Positions 49,821 to 62,140 of a stretch of 64,000 nucleotides of DNA are shown here, one piece after another (the stretch's first letter is position 1; each line of letters starts with the position of its first letter). The stretch covers positions 54,338-118,337 of the forward strand of contig CAJNYU010000513.1 of NCBI GenBank assembly GCA_905331475.1, in the 5' to 3' direction. This DNA is from Rotaria socialis (taxonomy: Eukaryota; Rotifera; Eurotatoria; Philodinida; Philodinidae). The notes beneath the pieces are model-generated. The model was not told the DNA's origin. It made no database searches and saw only the letters and a program-made list of their open reading frames with translations. The translations under genes were made by a program, and so were the position numbers.

Positions 49821-51007
49821 ATGATACCACAGAAAAAAACGTTGAAAACTTTTATTGTAAAAAATAGTAAATCTTGTTATTGCGATTCCTTTTTTGCTTT
49901 GTACGAACAAAATTAATCCACTTATAGAATTCACATATTTGCAGAAGAAAAAAAAGCGATTTCTATTCCAATTTATTATAATTCGATCACCAGATAGATA
50001 AATAAATCCACTCTAATGATTTTAGTGAAGTATAATTACGGCTAACTTATATTATCTGATAGTATTAATGACATGAATGTGTCAAACAACTAATATCTTC
50101 AACTATCGAGTGGCACAGAGACCATCACGCTCTTCGTATTTTTAATTTTTTTCCTTTATCATTTTTTCACCGGAAACAATTTTTTAATCAAAGGCTAGCG
50201 CTTGTAATTCTTTCCATATAAAAGGCAACTTTTCACTGAACGCGACGTTTCAATTCGATGTAAGTATACAATAGCTAAGAGTGTAGCTTCACCATTCGGT
50301 AACAAACAGTAGGAGCTATCGGCAAGATCGCTTATCTGTCATTAAAGTAAAAAATGTCATTCTGATCTTTTCATAGATTTATTTTGAAGACACATTCCTC
50401 GCTAAATTAGTGTATAATATGTTCTTCAGATTATGGTTTGAAGAATATGCTGGTTGCGGCTATCCAATCGGGAGAGCATGACAAGGAAAAGACTAAATTA
50501 AAGTATTCATTAGAAAAACTTGAAGAGCGAAAGCTTTTAAATTTTGTGTTTCCTTGCTTGATTAAAATAAAAAATTGCTATCGAATAAATGCTTGAGTAA
50601 TAAATACGAAGAAGGCAATTGACTTTGTCCCGTTGGAAATAATTCAGAATTCATTAAATTAATTTTATCATTTTAAACAGGTGAAATCCTATCTATGTAA
50701 GAAAACTAAAACCCTCTGCCAACGAACTCGTCATTCTCGATGCTTATATATGCAAAAGTGATCATCAGATGATTATATCTGGCAAAATAACTTTTGAATA
50801 GAAGAATTGTCCAAACAATGACATTAAACAACATGAGATATATTGCCTTCTAAATAATTCCATTGACAGAACATAAAAAATAATTTTATCTGTTTGCGAA
50901 TTTTTCTACATGCATAAAAAGTATGTTGCTAAGTAATAATAAAAGAGAAGTGAATGACACTCGTAACATTTTGTTTTCATTAGGTTTTTTCCCGAGTACA
51001 CGGCAGC
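49821..51007. other. Intergenic, nothing recognised
   Basis: AT-rich spacer between the ART-TPR gene and a small ORF. No repeat or RNA gene seen. Confidence 0.35.
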
Positions 51008-51268
51008 ATGTCTTTCTTAGACAAAGATATAAAAAACCTTCAATCAAATTTCACACAAATATTAACATCTGATTGTCATTATACAACATCAGAAATAATT
51101 AATCATATAAAATTTATCAATAATGCATTGGATAATATTAAACTTGATTATGAATTTCAACGTGCATCGAAAAGTTTGGCAAAACAAGTAAATATAATGA
51201 ACTTATTTCGTGTAAATCTTGAGGATGTGAGTACCATTGTTTCGTGTCTTGAACGGAAAAGACAATGA
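51008..51268 (+). CDS. Small helical protein of unknown function
   Basis: An 86-codon frame starting MSFLDKDIKNLQSNFTQILT and ending VNLEDVSTIVSCLERKRQ. It has regularly spaced hydrophobic residues that predict two or three amphipathic helices or a coiled coil. The ATG follows a plausible context (GCAGCATGT). There is no signal peptide or membrane segment. Less AT-driven composition than nearby ORFs argues for a real gene, but no family was recognised and no intron is evident. Confidence 0.45.
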   Translation: MSFLDKDIKNLQSNFTQILTSDCHYTTSEIINHIKFINNALDNIKLDYEFQRASKSLAKQVNIMNLFRVNLEDVSTIVSCLERKRQ

Positions 51269-52086
51269 TTTAATAGTCACACACTTTCTCATAGCTAGAT
51301 TTTTTCTCGTTCTTAACCCAATTGAGATTCCTATGACAGAATTATGCATTATAATGTGCATAATTTCAAACCAGCAGTTACATTATTAGACAGCGTTACT
51401 GTCAATTTCACTGAAAAAAGTTAAATGTTACATCCATGCATTATTATTGTGCGAGTTTAAATACATCAATACGATGCTATATTACTCTATTTTTCCTAGT
51501 TTCAAACATGCGATGATGCAAAAACAAACGATGTAGCGTGAAATTAAAATAATCGAATTCAAGTGACGAAGTATGAAAATCATAACCATATCAAAATCTT
51601 CCTTTTTTGAAACTTTTATAGAAGCTGTTTAAGTATAGAAGGAATCACGCATTATTTTAATTTTTCTTGGCATCAATCAAAACGTATACGCACAGAATAT
51701 GTCTTTACATAAGTAATCAGAAGCGATAATGAGATAAAAATGAAGAGCGCACACAGGACATTTATGAAAAAGAAGAGGTACATATGTTGTGTTAAGGTAA
51801 ACATGAAAAACTTCAGAAGTCGGAGAGTTAGAAAAAGAATGCGCAAAGCAACAAAATAAAGAGAACAAAACCCATAATCAAAAGAACATCTCAGAGATAA
51901 ATATATAATTTTCAAAACTTCATTACGAGACAGCATGTTGTTAGAATTCTAAAGATCACATGAGTGTTTTTACTTTCTTTATGTGTTTAAATGTGATATG
52001 CTAGTGTCAAACCAAATTATAAAAACTAGTGATAATTGTCATTCATATCGTTGATCTCATCACTGTCTTTGCAAGTTTACTCGTTG
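51269..52086. other. Intergenic
   Basis: Holds the 3' flank of the minus-strand SHFRGG gene. The overlapping minus-strand ORFs at 51673-51936 are hydrophobic by composition and unsupported. Confidence 0.35.
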
Positions 52087-54685
52087 TTATCCTCTACCTG
52101 CGCGCCACATTCGTCTATCGTGTCTCAATTGTGCTCTCATAAAATCCGGATTGAACATTTTGTTCGTCTTTGTAAGCAATGTAAACAATCCAACGATGTG
52201 TACAGGTACCATAGCAACAAACCCCAGAGTTGTAACGATTGCTACAGGTTGTTGACAGGCTGCTTCCTTGAAGATAGGTGATAAAACAATATTAAAATAA
52301 AAAAGTTATCATAAAAATAGACACTACGCACAAAATCTTGCGGTGTTATAATCGTCATCTCGGTGACGTACTGAGTTGTAGTTGCAGTGGTAACAGTGGC
52401 AGTACCTACGAGTCAAGAGAAACGTAGTGGAACAATACAAGTGATCTAAAGTGACGTTTACTAGTTGTTGTAGTTGTTGTTGTAGTCGCTGAAGTAGTAG
52501 TACTACCCGACATGTTTGTAGTTGTGGCAATAATACCAGTTGTAGTAAGCTATGATAAGGAAACAGTGTTCTCATTTGAGATTTTCTAAAAATAAGCAGA
52601 ATAGCTGCGATTTGCCACTTACCAATGTATTAACAGTTGTAAAGGATATAGTTCTTGTTGTCACTGTGTGTGTCGTAGGCGGTGTTGTAGTTGTTGTTGT
52701 TGTACTCGAAACGGCTGGGTCCCATATATTGAAGGTCCAAAAGGTCGTGTCAGTGATCGGTGCCGATTCAGCATCTATTGAATTACACCAATTCGAACGA
52801 AACAACAATAATTTTCTTTTTCCAATGAATCTTAAAGCAAGACTTACGACAGAAAACATTTCCGCTAGCAACCCCGCTATCAAATGTTACATAGTAAGAG
52901 TGGCCATAAGTCCATACTACATTCGTGATAATAGTAATTGTGTATCCATTATATAAAAGGTTCGAAGCATAACCAGCATCATAACACACTACTGACGTAT
53001 TTGTCGCTGCATCGTTGAAACAGATATCTGTTCCGTTTCGACTTGGGCGACCAACAGGACTCGTTGCTGTTTAGTTAGAACAGAACATGGAAAGCAACAA
53101 ATTAAGTTAAAAGCGAACATTAGTTATGTTTTAAAAACTTCTTACCCATTATTGAAAATATTGCTTGATTCGCGAAAACTGTTCCAATAGGACTTGCTGA
53201 TCCCTGTACCATTGTGGGACGAATTAGATTCGGCGATGTATAGTCAACTAGATATGTAATACACCATGGGTCAGACTGCAAGTTATTATTGTCAATTGCA
53301 GCAGCACAGAATCCTTGAGGACCTGATTGTGCTGCCATGGGAGTCCATGTTAATACCATTGTCCATATACCTACAATATTAAATTACAAACAGCAAAGTT
53401 TAACTCCCTCCAGCTGAAAGGCGCTGAAATACTTACCAGAACTTGGATTACCAATCGCACTATGCAACATTCCGATAGGCGAGCTAGTAACAAAGTCAAC
53501 AATTGTTTGACCAGTACAGTATGTTTGTACGACGATCCTTTCAGTCAACTGAACATCTAAACGATAGCTGTTAGATATCAGAGTAAAGACTACTATCAAT
53601 TATACTTACTATACGGAACTCCAATGCAAGCTGAAAACGTATAAAACAAATAGCATCGTTAAGTGTTTAAATTAGACTAAGACTCAATTTCACACTCATA
53701 CCTCTATTCGGACGGTCACCGATGACTGCTGGACGAGACGAACAAGCACTACCTGAAGGTGTGTATGCATAGAATAAGAACTGTATTGGAACCGAACTCA
53801 TTGGATTAACTGAGGATGAGTCAAAGTAGTCTTCGATTTGGAGTGCACAGGCATAATAGATGTTTGTCTGTGGCAGAGTAAAAACCAAAGTACAATTAGA
53901 TGAATAGAGTACAGTTGAAACGGGAAGTCCACGACAAACACTACCACATTCATCCTGACGATTATAGTTCGTAGTAGATGCTGAATTGGACCAACGACAG
54001 TTTAATATATCAGTAGCATCATTATCAGCCATTTGTACAATGTGAACTGTTGGTGTATTGACAGGAACAAATACTACTGGTAGTGTATTTGTAACAGGAC
54101 TTGTGTTGATAAAACCGTCGGGTCTCGGGGCTAAATTGAGACGATTGACAATGGACCAAGGTCCATCCCCACCAATATAGAGCGCGGAAAGCCATGCATT
54201 TGAAGGAAAACCAATTGTAATCGATGTTGTCAAAGGCAGTGACAAAGTATCGTAACGCTCTCCAGCCCATGATTGAATTAATGTATTCGAATCACAGTCT
54301 GTACTTGTCATCCGAGTTGATAGTGGAGTATAGGTTGAGCTTGAACAATTCCGTAAACATGTCATTGTAGAGGCGACTGGAATCAATGTTTGAGCAGCAA
54401 CGGTTGCTTCATTGCAATAAGGTGGGTTAAAGCCAGCCCAGTTTCTATACCAAAAATATCTCTGATGTATGAGAATTGATGCATAAGAGCCAGACGGTGT
54501 ATTGTTTAGTGGACGCCTAAGATTGAGAAGAATAGAAAGATCCCGATACACGAGATCAGGTTTGAACAGGAAACGTGAATGAAATAAACTTACCAAGAAA
54601 TAATTCCACCGCGAAAATGTGATCCGTCAACCGCCTCATATAGCGTAGAAAAAATAAGGAGCAAAACACTTAGAAAGATCTTCAT
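52087..54685 (-). CDS. SHFRGG-family type I membrane protein (Thr-rich stalk)
   Basis: Ten exons join in phase: 54685-54594, 54516-53702, 53631-53611 (21 nt), 53556-53437, 53370-53146, 53066-52848, 52774-52623, 52549-52462, 52405-52332 and 52266-52087, for 661 aa. A signal peptide (MKIFLSVLLLIFSTLYEAVDG) precedes SHFRGGIISWRPLNNTPSGS. A large cysteine-containing ectodomain follows, with motifs such as RPDGFINTSPV, VHIVQMADNDATD, PMSSVPIQFLFYAY, GPQGFCAAAIDN and YYVTFDSGVASG. Then comes a Ser/Thr-rich stalk (SSTTTTTTTPPTTHTVTTRT), one transmembrane helix (PVAIVTTLGFVAMVPVHIVG) and a basic tail ending MWRAGRG. The layout suggests a cell-surface or adhesion-like protein. A paralogue begins beyond the right edge. 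I know no assigned function. Confidence 0.82.
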
Positions 54686-55012
54686 GTTTTTATCAGAGGT
54701 CGGTTATCGTCTGTGTTGTTCGTATGTTTCTTCTTTCTATTTTTTGTACAGTTATAGAAGGTAGAGATCTTCGATCGAACACTTTTGTTTTGTGATTAGA
54801 AAAGATTGTTTTTCTGGTTCTTATATGTGAGCGCCGATGTTTGTGTGACGCCTCTCTGATAGAGTCGATTGATGCATTAGCATAGATAATTTTCAGCTGG
54901 AAGGTGGAAAACTGAAGAATACGAAATTTCAGCTGCACAAATCACTCTAGTATTATTCAAAAGTAAATAGATGAATAGAAAAAAGCTCTTGAAAGTATTT
55001 TGAATTCATTCT
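54686..55012. promoter_or_regulatory. 5' region of the SHFRGG gene
   Basis: Upstream of the start codon at 54685 and before the 601-bp direct repeat. It is the only place for this gene's promoter. No clear TATA box was selected. Confidence 0.3.
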
Positions 55013-56215
55013 CTGCGCAGTTTTTTTTTACCGTGCAAAGTGGACCTGATAGATTTGCTGTGGTGAAAGTAAAATATTTAATTTTATATATTTTTTTTGT
55101 GTTGTTTCAATTCGAGCAGCAACATGCAGTTATTACTTAGGTAGAGAATCACACTCACACGTTCGTCTTCTTGAGTGGCAACCCGAAAAGTCGTGGAATT
55201 TCAGTTGATTTATTGTAACGACAGCATTACGCATATCTCTGGTGGATTTAGTGTAAATAAGTCAGTAGCCATTTATTGAGGTTCACCCACAAGAAGCTTT
55301 GTTTTAAGAGTGAAAGAGAGTATATAGCTCATCCAAATCTACCCAGAAACCAACGAGACTGCTAAAGTAGAAATTTCTCACCATATTGCGTGATAAGAGT
55401 GCAAAGAATGCAACTGAGGATACCTGCATACATAAGATTGCTAGAAACATGTGAAGTTAGTGACATTTACGAAACTAATAAGACGATTTGAGTTCCCATA
55501 TATTTACTAAGTCTCTCGAAATTTTTGAAAGAACAATAAACGTAATCAAAATAAAAGATACTTCATACTGCGGACACTAACAAATCATATTTGCTACCTG
55601 ATGTGATGTTTTGNCTGCGCAGTTTTTTTTTACCGTGCAAAGTGGACCTGATAGATTTGCTGTGGTGAAAGTAAAATATTTAATTTTATATATTTTTTTT
55701 GTGTTGTTTCAATTCGAGCAGCAGCATGCACTTATTGCCTACGTAGAGAATCATACTCACACGTTCGTCTTCTTGAGTGGCAACCCGAAAAGTCGTGGAA
55801 TTTCAGTTGATTCATCGTAACGACAGCATTACGCATACCTCTGGTGGATTTGGTGTAAATAAGTCAGTAGCCATTTATTGAGGTTCACCCACAAGAAGCT
55901 TTGCTTTAAGAGTGAAAGAGAGTATATAGCTCATCCAAATCTACCCAGAAACCAACGAGACTGCTAAAGTAGAAATTTCTCACCATACTGCGTGATAAGA
56001 GTGCAAAGAATGCAACTGAGGATACCTGCATACATAAGATTGCTAGAAACATGTGAAGTTAGTGACATTTATAAAACTAATAAGACGATTCGAGCTCCCA
56101 TATATTTACTAAGTCTCTCGAAATTTTTGAAAGAACAATAAACGTAATCAAAATAAAAGATACTTCATACTGCGGACACTAACAAATCATATTTGCTACC
56201 TGATGTGATGTTTTG
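55013..56215. repeat. 601-bp direct repeat in two copies joined by one N
   Basis: Copy one (55013-55613) starts CTGCGCAGTTTTTTTTTACC and ends GATGTTTTG. Copy two (55615-56215) is the same with about a dozen substitutions, and a single ambiguous base at 55614 separates them. The copies stay collinear at a constant offset of 602. Either a true tandem duplication or two haplotype versions placed side by side by the assembler. Confidence 0.9.
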
Positions 56216-58373
56216 TTCGCGATTTGACGCAATACAACAGATTAAAAGATAATATCAAAAGAAGCGTCTACTCTCTTTGGTACTGTATCATAAAAATGTG
56301 CCGAATGACGAGGAGTGTCCAAGGACTGAGGATTAGAAATTTCTCATCAGTTCCCCTACAGTTCCTTGCATACTAAAGGTAAAAATATGAAATATTCACG
56401 ATAATTTTTGTTCTTACACTCATTTTCACTTGAAAAATTGTGAGAATCAATGATTTCATGCAAAAATTATTTTTAAAACAGCAATATCGCAACTTTCGTG
56501 AATGGTGGAACTGTGAGTGAACCTATACTTGATTCCCATTTCCTCTAGGAATTATCACAGCGGCACTGACAATTCATCGACACATTAGGAATTCCTATTT
56601 CTCAGTCATCGGGCATTGCTGAAACATTTTGCAATTTTTAATTGATTTCGATCTATCTTCAAAGCTAAAACCCAATTTTCGACTGACTCAATCAAAAAGC
56701 AATTAAGTTTAGTTTATTTAAACGAACTTCTTTTCGTAATGAAAAGGTATTGCATGTGTGTGACATGCTGGTGAAAGTTTTATGAAATTTCGACAATATT
56801 GGCGAATTACTTTCAGAATCAATATTCTCATGGAATTACGACAGTCTGCGTAGTAGCTAGTAGAGCCCATCAGCCCAAAGACCTTGAAACCTACACTCAG
56901 ATCTGAATGAAAAAGTATTCTAATCGGAATCTTTTAGTCGATTTGAACATTAGAAATGCTTCTTCTTCGGTTTCGTCCGGGATGAGGAGCGCACTCATAT
57001 TTTTAAGGCCATCGTCGCTGGTACACCCCACTAATTTTAATATTTTAAAATCTTGAACTCAATCAGAACCTCATAAAAAATTATTGTGGTGCGAATGCTT
57101 AACCAGAACTCAAGTAATTACAATATCGGGCTCAACTCGATGGGCTCAAAAAACAGAGATCGTATTCGAACCACTTCTTTAAAAAAAACGCCGAACTGGA
57201 TCGAATCTTAACTCTTTTTTGACAGGGGAAAGAATGCAGGACGAACAAAACAGAAATAGGATTGATTGAACTGGCATCTATGTTGTAAAACTCTCATACT
57301 GTAAAAAATGATTAAAAAAAGTCTAATCTTTTTTTTACATCAACTTGATATAAATTTCTATAATCGGTGTGGATATGGGTCGTTTCTGTAAGACACACAA
57401 GTATACTATCACTAGAGCCTGTCTGGTAAGATCCGGATCTGGTTCCGGATCCAAAACTATTTTTTTGAGCGGAAAAAATAAAATTGTTCGGAGAAGTCTG
57501 TTTTAATTTTAACTATTTTACTTGTTAAAGTTTAAAGTTCAAGCGCTTTTCCTATTTTGGGTTTAAAAATCTTGCACTCGGTAGGCTCTTTCAGTGAAGA
57601 CTATCTTGGAAATATGTGGGTGCGTTCGAGATGCAGGACAAAACCGGACCGCAAGCCTCCTTTTTCCTCGAAGTAATCATAGAATTCCTCTTAGAATATA
57701 TTATTAACAGCATAAAACTGTAGTTCGACAGGATTCGAATCGAAAATGTTTTTTTACTGAGTCCGGGTACAAAAATATTGGGCCGCACCATCTCTAACAC
57801 ACACCCACACCCTTTCTAATTGCGATCATTTTAATAAGTTAGTTATTGAAAAATAAAAATATGAGTTCTTTCCTATTGATAATGTTAATATATAATCGTG
57901 GAGAAAGAAAACATCACTATGTGTATCAAACAAAAAATACAAACTATACTTGATCAACAACAGCAAAAAGCGAAAAAGCCATTCTATATAATAATTACTT
58001 TTTCAATTGCGATGTGAAAGTCAGAACGGCTCATTAACCTATTTGTTTAGTTTCAAATGGTTCTCGCGTACAATTACTTTAAAAAACAATGTAATTATAA
58101 AAACAGTTAGATTTCTCGTTGCCATCCCCTTCTTCAGCTATTCTCTTTTTATTATTCTGGTTAGTAAAACGAAAGAAAAAGAAAGAAGTAAAAAATCATG
58201 ATTCATAAAATAACAGAAGAACCAATCAAAGAAAATGAAAAGATAACAATAAGAGTTATCTGCTATCCTAACAAAAACAAATGGCGCAAATCATAATCAT
58301 GATCTCGAATTACTAGAAAATGCTCGAGTCGTATTTTGTGGATTGAAACATTAAATGTTAACTGATATAAATC
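56216..58373. other. Intergenic with a solo element end
   Basis: GTGTCCAAGGACTGAGGATT at about 56327-56346 matches the ends of the element at 24699-25758 but has no partner here. Near 57425-57455 there is a small GGATCCGGA-type palindrome, and ACACACCCACACCC at about 57799-57812 is another short telomere-like word. No gene recognised. Confidence 0.35.
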
Positions 58374-59886
58374 GGGTGAAGGACACTTCGTCTCACCTCT
58401 TACGAACACCGGTAAATGTTACCGGGTGTTCGAAAATGCTTTTTTTTCCTAAAATATTATACCGGTAGTTCGTAACACCTATGTACCGGAGATCGTAAGA
58501 GACAGCAGGAAGATCGTAATGTATTTACTGGATGTTCGGAATAGGGTATTTTTGCTGCATTTCATATAACACCTGAAGATCGTAATGAACACGGTCGGGT
58601 GTTCGGAAGGTAATTCTAAGGGTACTTTAACATGGACTTCGTAACAGAATTTATAAGAATATTGTAATTGATATTAAGATTTTCTGTCATATAGTTTTGT
58701 GAAACACGATCTGAAAGGAGTGTTGAAGTATATAGGGTAGAAGTGTGGAGCGCCCCCCCCCCCCCCACAGAACGTTACAGAGAAATTAACTAATCAGTTA
58801 ATTAGTTAATCATTAAATTTCTCTGTAACGGTCTGTGATGATTTCTGAATTCTCTGTAACGATCTGTGGTGGTTTCTAGAGGCTTCATACATCATATTAC
58901 AGACTGTAGCAGAGAAGCTCCACAGAACATCAGTGAGCGTGAGAGTCGAATTCCAGAAAAAAATTTTCATCGCGTTTCACATTTTAATCCCACAGGGATT
59001 GCGCTAAAAGCTTTTAGAACTTGTTTCTAATTTCGATTAAAAAACAAAAGCAACAAGACGTGTTGAAAACAACAATTGAACAAACTGCTCCGGCGCCTCA
59101 TTTACGTTCAACTCCAATATTGAGTCGTCCTAGAGTTAGAACCAATTATCATATTGCTGCTGTTTCGTCATCATATTCCACTTCATTATCTGAATCTGGT
59201 CTCATTGCTACAATATCGGAAAATGAACAAACAGCTAGGGCCAAGAAACGTGGACATTCATCGAAAAATAAATAGAACGATAATGTACATTCACAGTAGA
59301 GTTAGGAATAAATATGTATTTCTTTTCTTTCAATAAAACTGATATTTGTGATAGAGTGTATTGAAGGAATTAGAAAAACAATAACTAACACTAGGATTAT
59401 AATAGTGAACACAAGTGCAAGCTTAATTGCTTGTATTCATCAAAACGTTCTCTATACATGATTTTAGGTTGAAAGACTAGCATATCACTTCATACTCTCT
59501 CATGTGTGAACAAATCTTAGCGTACTTACGATAATTGTGTCGTTTTTTTTATTACGACCTTCATGTCTTTGTCATTACGAACATCGTGACATTCGGATTC
59601 CGATCTCCAGGCAAATTTTGATGCTCGTAAAGGGAAAAATTTACATGGAGTTCGGAATCAATTTTCAAAATAGCTTTGTCGATGGTTATAATCGTTGAAA
59701 AACTATTTTGAAAATTGATTCCGAACTCCTGCACAGACTTCATTCCGAACACCATGTATTTTTGTTGTATTTCATTTACGAACTACATTCCGAACACCAT
59801 GTCTTTTTCTTCATGTCAGGATATCGTAAGCACACTAATTTACAGGGAGACCGTTAAAAAGGGGTGAGACAAAGTGTCCTTTTCCC
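58374..59886. mobile_element. 1.5-kb hAT-like non-autonomous element with 8-bp TSD
   Basis: The ends GGGTGAAGGACACTTCGTCT and, inverted, GGGAAAAGGACACTTTGTCT are followed by CACC. They are flanked by TATAAATC on both sides (58366-58373 and 59887-59894). Subterminal zones at 58400-58620 and 59560-59830 repeat CGAACACCCGG / GTTCGTAAC words in both directions. Two perfect hairpins occur, at 58773-58830 and with 27-bp arms at about 59647-59730. A poly-C run lies at 58752-58767. The middle holds a possible captured coding segment. Confidence 0.85.
59040..59275 (+). CDS. Possible captured exon inside hAT-like element
   Basis: An open frame of nearly 80 codons (KQKQQDVLKTTIEQTAPAPH..., TNYHIAAVSSSYSTSLSESG, ending ARAKKRGHSSKNK) has a Ser/Thr-rich, basic composition unlike the AT-rich surroundings. 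AATAAA follows near 59331. There is no in-frame ATG at the front, so it would need an upstream exon or be a captured 3' exon. Family not recognised. Confidence 0.35.
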
Positions 59887-60051
59887 TATAAATCAACCTG
59901 TTACTATAAAGTTCACGAATAAGAAAGAAAAAAAGTTGTAAGTTTCTATGTTCCTCAGTTTACTTCCATAGCATAACAACAACTATGTTTATATATACTT
60001 TATTCAGCGTCTTGAAAACGATACAGCTGGCTCAATTCCAGTTTTTTCAGT

Positions 60052-60851
60052 ATGAAAACCAACATTGTACTCTATTCACCAAACAATGTCATTGTAGATA
60101 TGTGTTTTACTAATAATAAACAAGGATTTTTGGTTTTTACTTTACCAACAACACACAAAATATTATCATTTGCATCAAAGCAAGCATTAACATTATTAAG
60201 CAATAGTCGACATTGGAATAGTGACAAAACATCTCGAATATCATCTGCATTATTTACTCAATCATATTATATACATGTCTGGGACAAATTCATCAAGAAA
60301 TCAATATTTCTTTCTTGTGACCAAGACAAGCCAGAAGGATGTTATCATGAATTATATCAGTCATTAGTTACTTATGAAACAAAATAGATATTGTACTAAA
60401 TCTATGATCAATCTTAACAGATTTCGAACAAGGTCTGATTAGTGCCATTAATGATATATTTCCACAAGTATTAGTTAAAGGATGTCATTTTTATTATACA
60501 TCAAATAGATGGAAAAAATTAAAAAGCATAATTTAGTAAAATTATCAAAAAAAAGATAATATTCGTTGTCAAATAGCAAATATTATTAACTTGTTCCTTC
60601 CATAACTCCAAGTGAAGTCAATAAATCTATGGAAAGGATCATTGGCAAATTATATAATTATAATTCAAAATTTAATAAGTAAATTGATTATATCCTTAAA
60701 AACTACGTTGAAGATACTCGATTTTTTTATACAAATGGGAAACCATTTTGATACTATCGGTGAAAAACTACGAACAAATAACCACCTGGAAATTTATCAT
60801 CGACAACCTAATTCTCGAGGGAGACAAATTCTGATATATGGACGTGAATGA
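60052..60851 (+). pseudogene. MULE transposase, degraded
   Basis: Three plus-strand segments give the MULE catalytic order. 60052-60387 has RHWNSDKTSRISSALFTQSY and HELYQSL (SDGTF...F.Q.Y type, first Asp). 60411-60536 has ILTDFEQGLISAINDIFP then VLVKGCHF (second Asp). 60708-60851 has MGNHFDTIGEKLRTNNHLEI and YHR (Glu of the RTNNxxEgyHr step). The segments lie in different frames with stops between, so no transposase can be made. The basic tail (NKIKHKKRRKRPRK) follows at about 60890-60940. MULE proteins move Mutator-like DNA transposons with 9-bp duplications. Termini were not found. Confidence 0.72.
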
Positions 60852-61812
60852 ATGAAGTAAAGTTATCAGAAGAATCTATTATGTGTCGTTATATGAACAA
60901 AATCAAGCATAAAAAAAGAAGAAAAAGGCCAAGAAAATAAAAATATATACAAGATGATATATATATATATATAGATTCATGTTAGCAAAAAAAGATGAAA
61001 GAGATGATAGTAATAAAGAAAATTATTGTTTTTGCATTTTATTTTTTTCGTAATAAATTTGTTTCAGATAGAAATTGTTAATTACTTGATAAGAAAAAAA
61101 TGATCACCATTAGGAAACTACGAATGTTGATATTGTTGTTGCTAATAATAAATTATACGAACGCAATGTTTGGCTCACACTCTTCATCTGGTGATGAATG
61201 ATGGCTTTAAGTAGATATCATATATATTCAATCTGCCTTAGTAATATAGTGTCTAAAATATAGTTATATTATCACATTCAAGTATTATATATTTTTGCAG
61301 AGAAACTCGAATAAATTTATATATATAGAAATACCTAAAGCTCAATTGAACACAACCGAAAAATTTGTTACGCATACCATCATCAAAGTTGAATGAGATT
61401 TTAATTCTGATTAAACATAAAGATCTATAATTATTAGCTAAAGATTATAAATTACTAAATGAGCGACTGTAACGCAATTTGAAAATAAATAATCGATCTC
61501 ATTTATTCCATTAAGTGTTTTAACAATTTATCATGATTTATTATACGAACAGTCAAATATCTTGTATAAATCATCATTGTATATCGATTTCGTGGTTTAT
61601 TGGAAGATTTAGATGTTTCCATTGATAAATTTGTTTCACAAAAGAGTTCCTCTAAGCTGTGTTATGGAATCCTCATTACCATAAGAAACAAAAAGTATTC
61701 TGTGCGATAAAATTAAAAAAATTGATATATGATTACTATACAGTGCTTCAACATAACAATTCGTCAATAACAATAACAAAATGGAAAAGTCGATAATTTT
61801 GCATTTGTCAAA

Positions 61813-61994
61813 TAGGGATGCAACGGTGACGATTAATCGTTCACCGTTCCACCGCTTGAGACCGGTGAGACGGTGGACCGGTGCACCGTTGGGCCGGGCC
61901 CTAGTGTGACCGGTGCATCGGTGGATCGGGCCCCGGTGGGACCGGTGAAGCGGTGACGGTGGAACGGTTTTTGATCGTCACCGTTGCGTCCCTA
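61813..61994. mobile_element. 182-bp hAT-like MITE of ACCGGTG words, 8-bp TSD
   Basis: The ends TAGGGATGCAACGGTGACGA and, inverted, TAGGGACGCAACGGTGACGA differ at one position. TTGTCAAA flanks both sides (61805-61812 and 61995-62002). The interior is repeated CGGTGGACCGGTG / CACCGTTCCACCG. It is strikingly GC-rich in an AT-rich neighbourhood. Confidence 0.9.
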
Positions 61995-62014
61995 TTGTCA
62001 AAGATTAAACACAA

Positions 62015-62140
62015 AGCATTCAGTGAATTGACGAATCAAGTTTTCATGGTTCTTGTGACATTATCACATGTCGAGAGAATTTTCTCTTTAAGTGGCTTCA
62101 TATTTCAGTAACATAGATCAACGATATTAAAAACGGCATT
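62015..62140 (+). pseudogene. hAT transposase C-terminal (dimerisation) relic
   Basis: The plus strand reads FSELTNQVFMVLVTLSHVER, then IFSLSGFIF, a stop, and HRSTILKTAFKM. This is the hAT dimerisation block (S-VERxFSxxGxI...R..L). Only this end is clear. The 182-bp hAT-like MITE lies directly upstream, inserted within the relic or its flank. Inactive. Confidence 0.6.

Noticed and set aside
51673-51936. Hydrophobic minus-strand ORF (87 aa)
   Set aside because: Its hydrophobicity follows from purine-rich plus-strand sequence; no start context, family or splice evidence.
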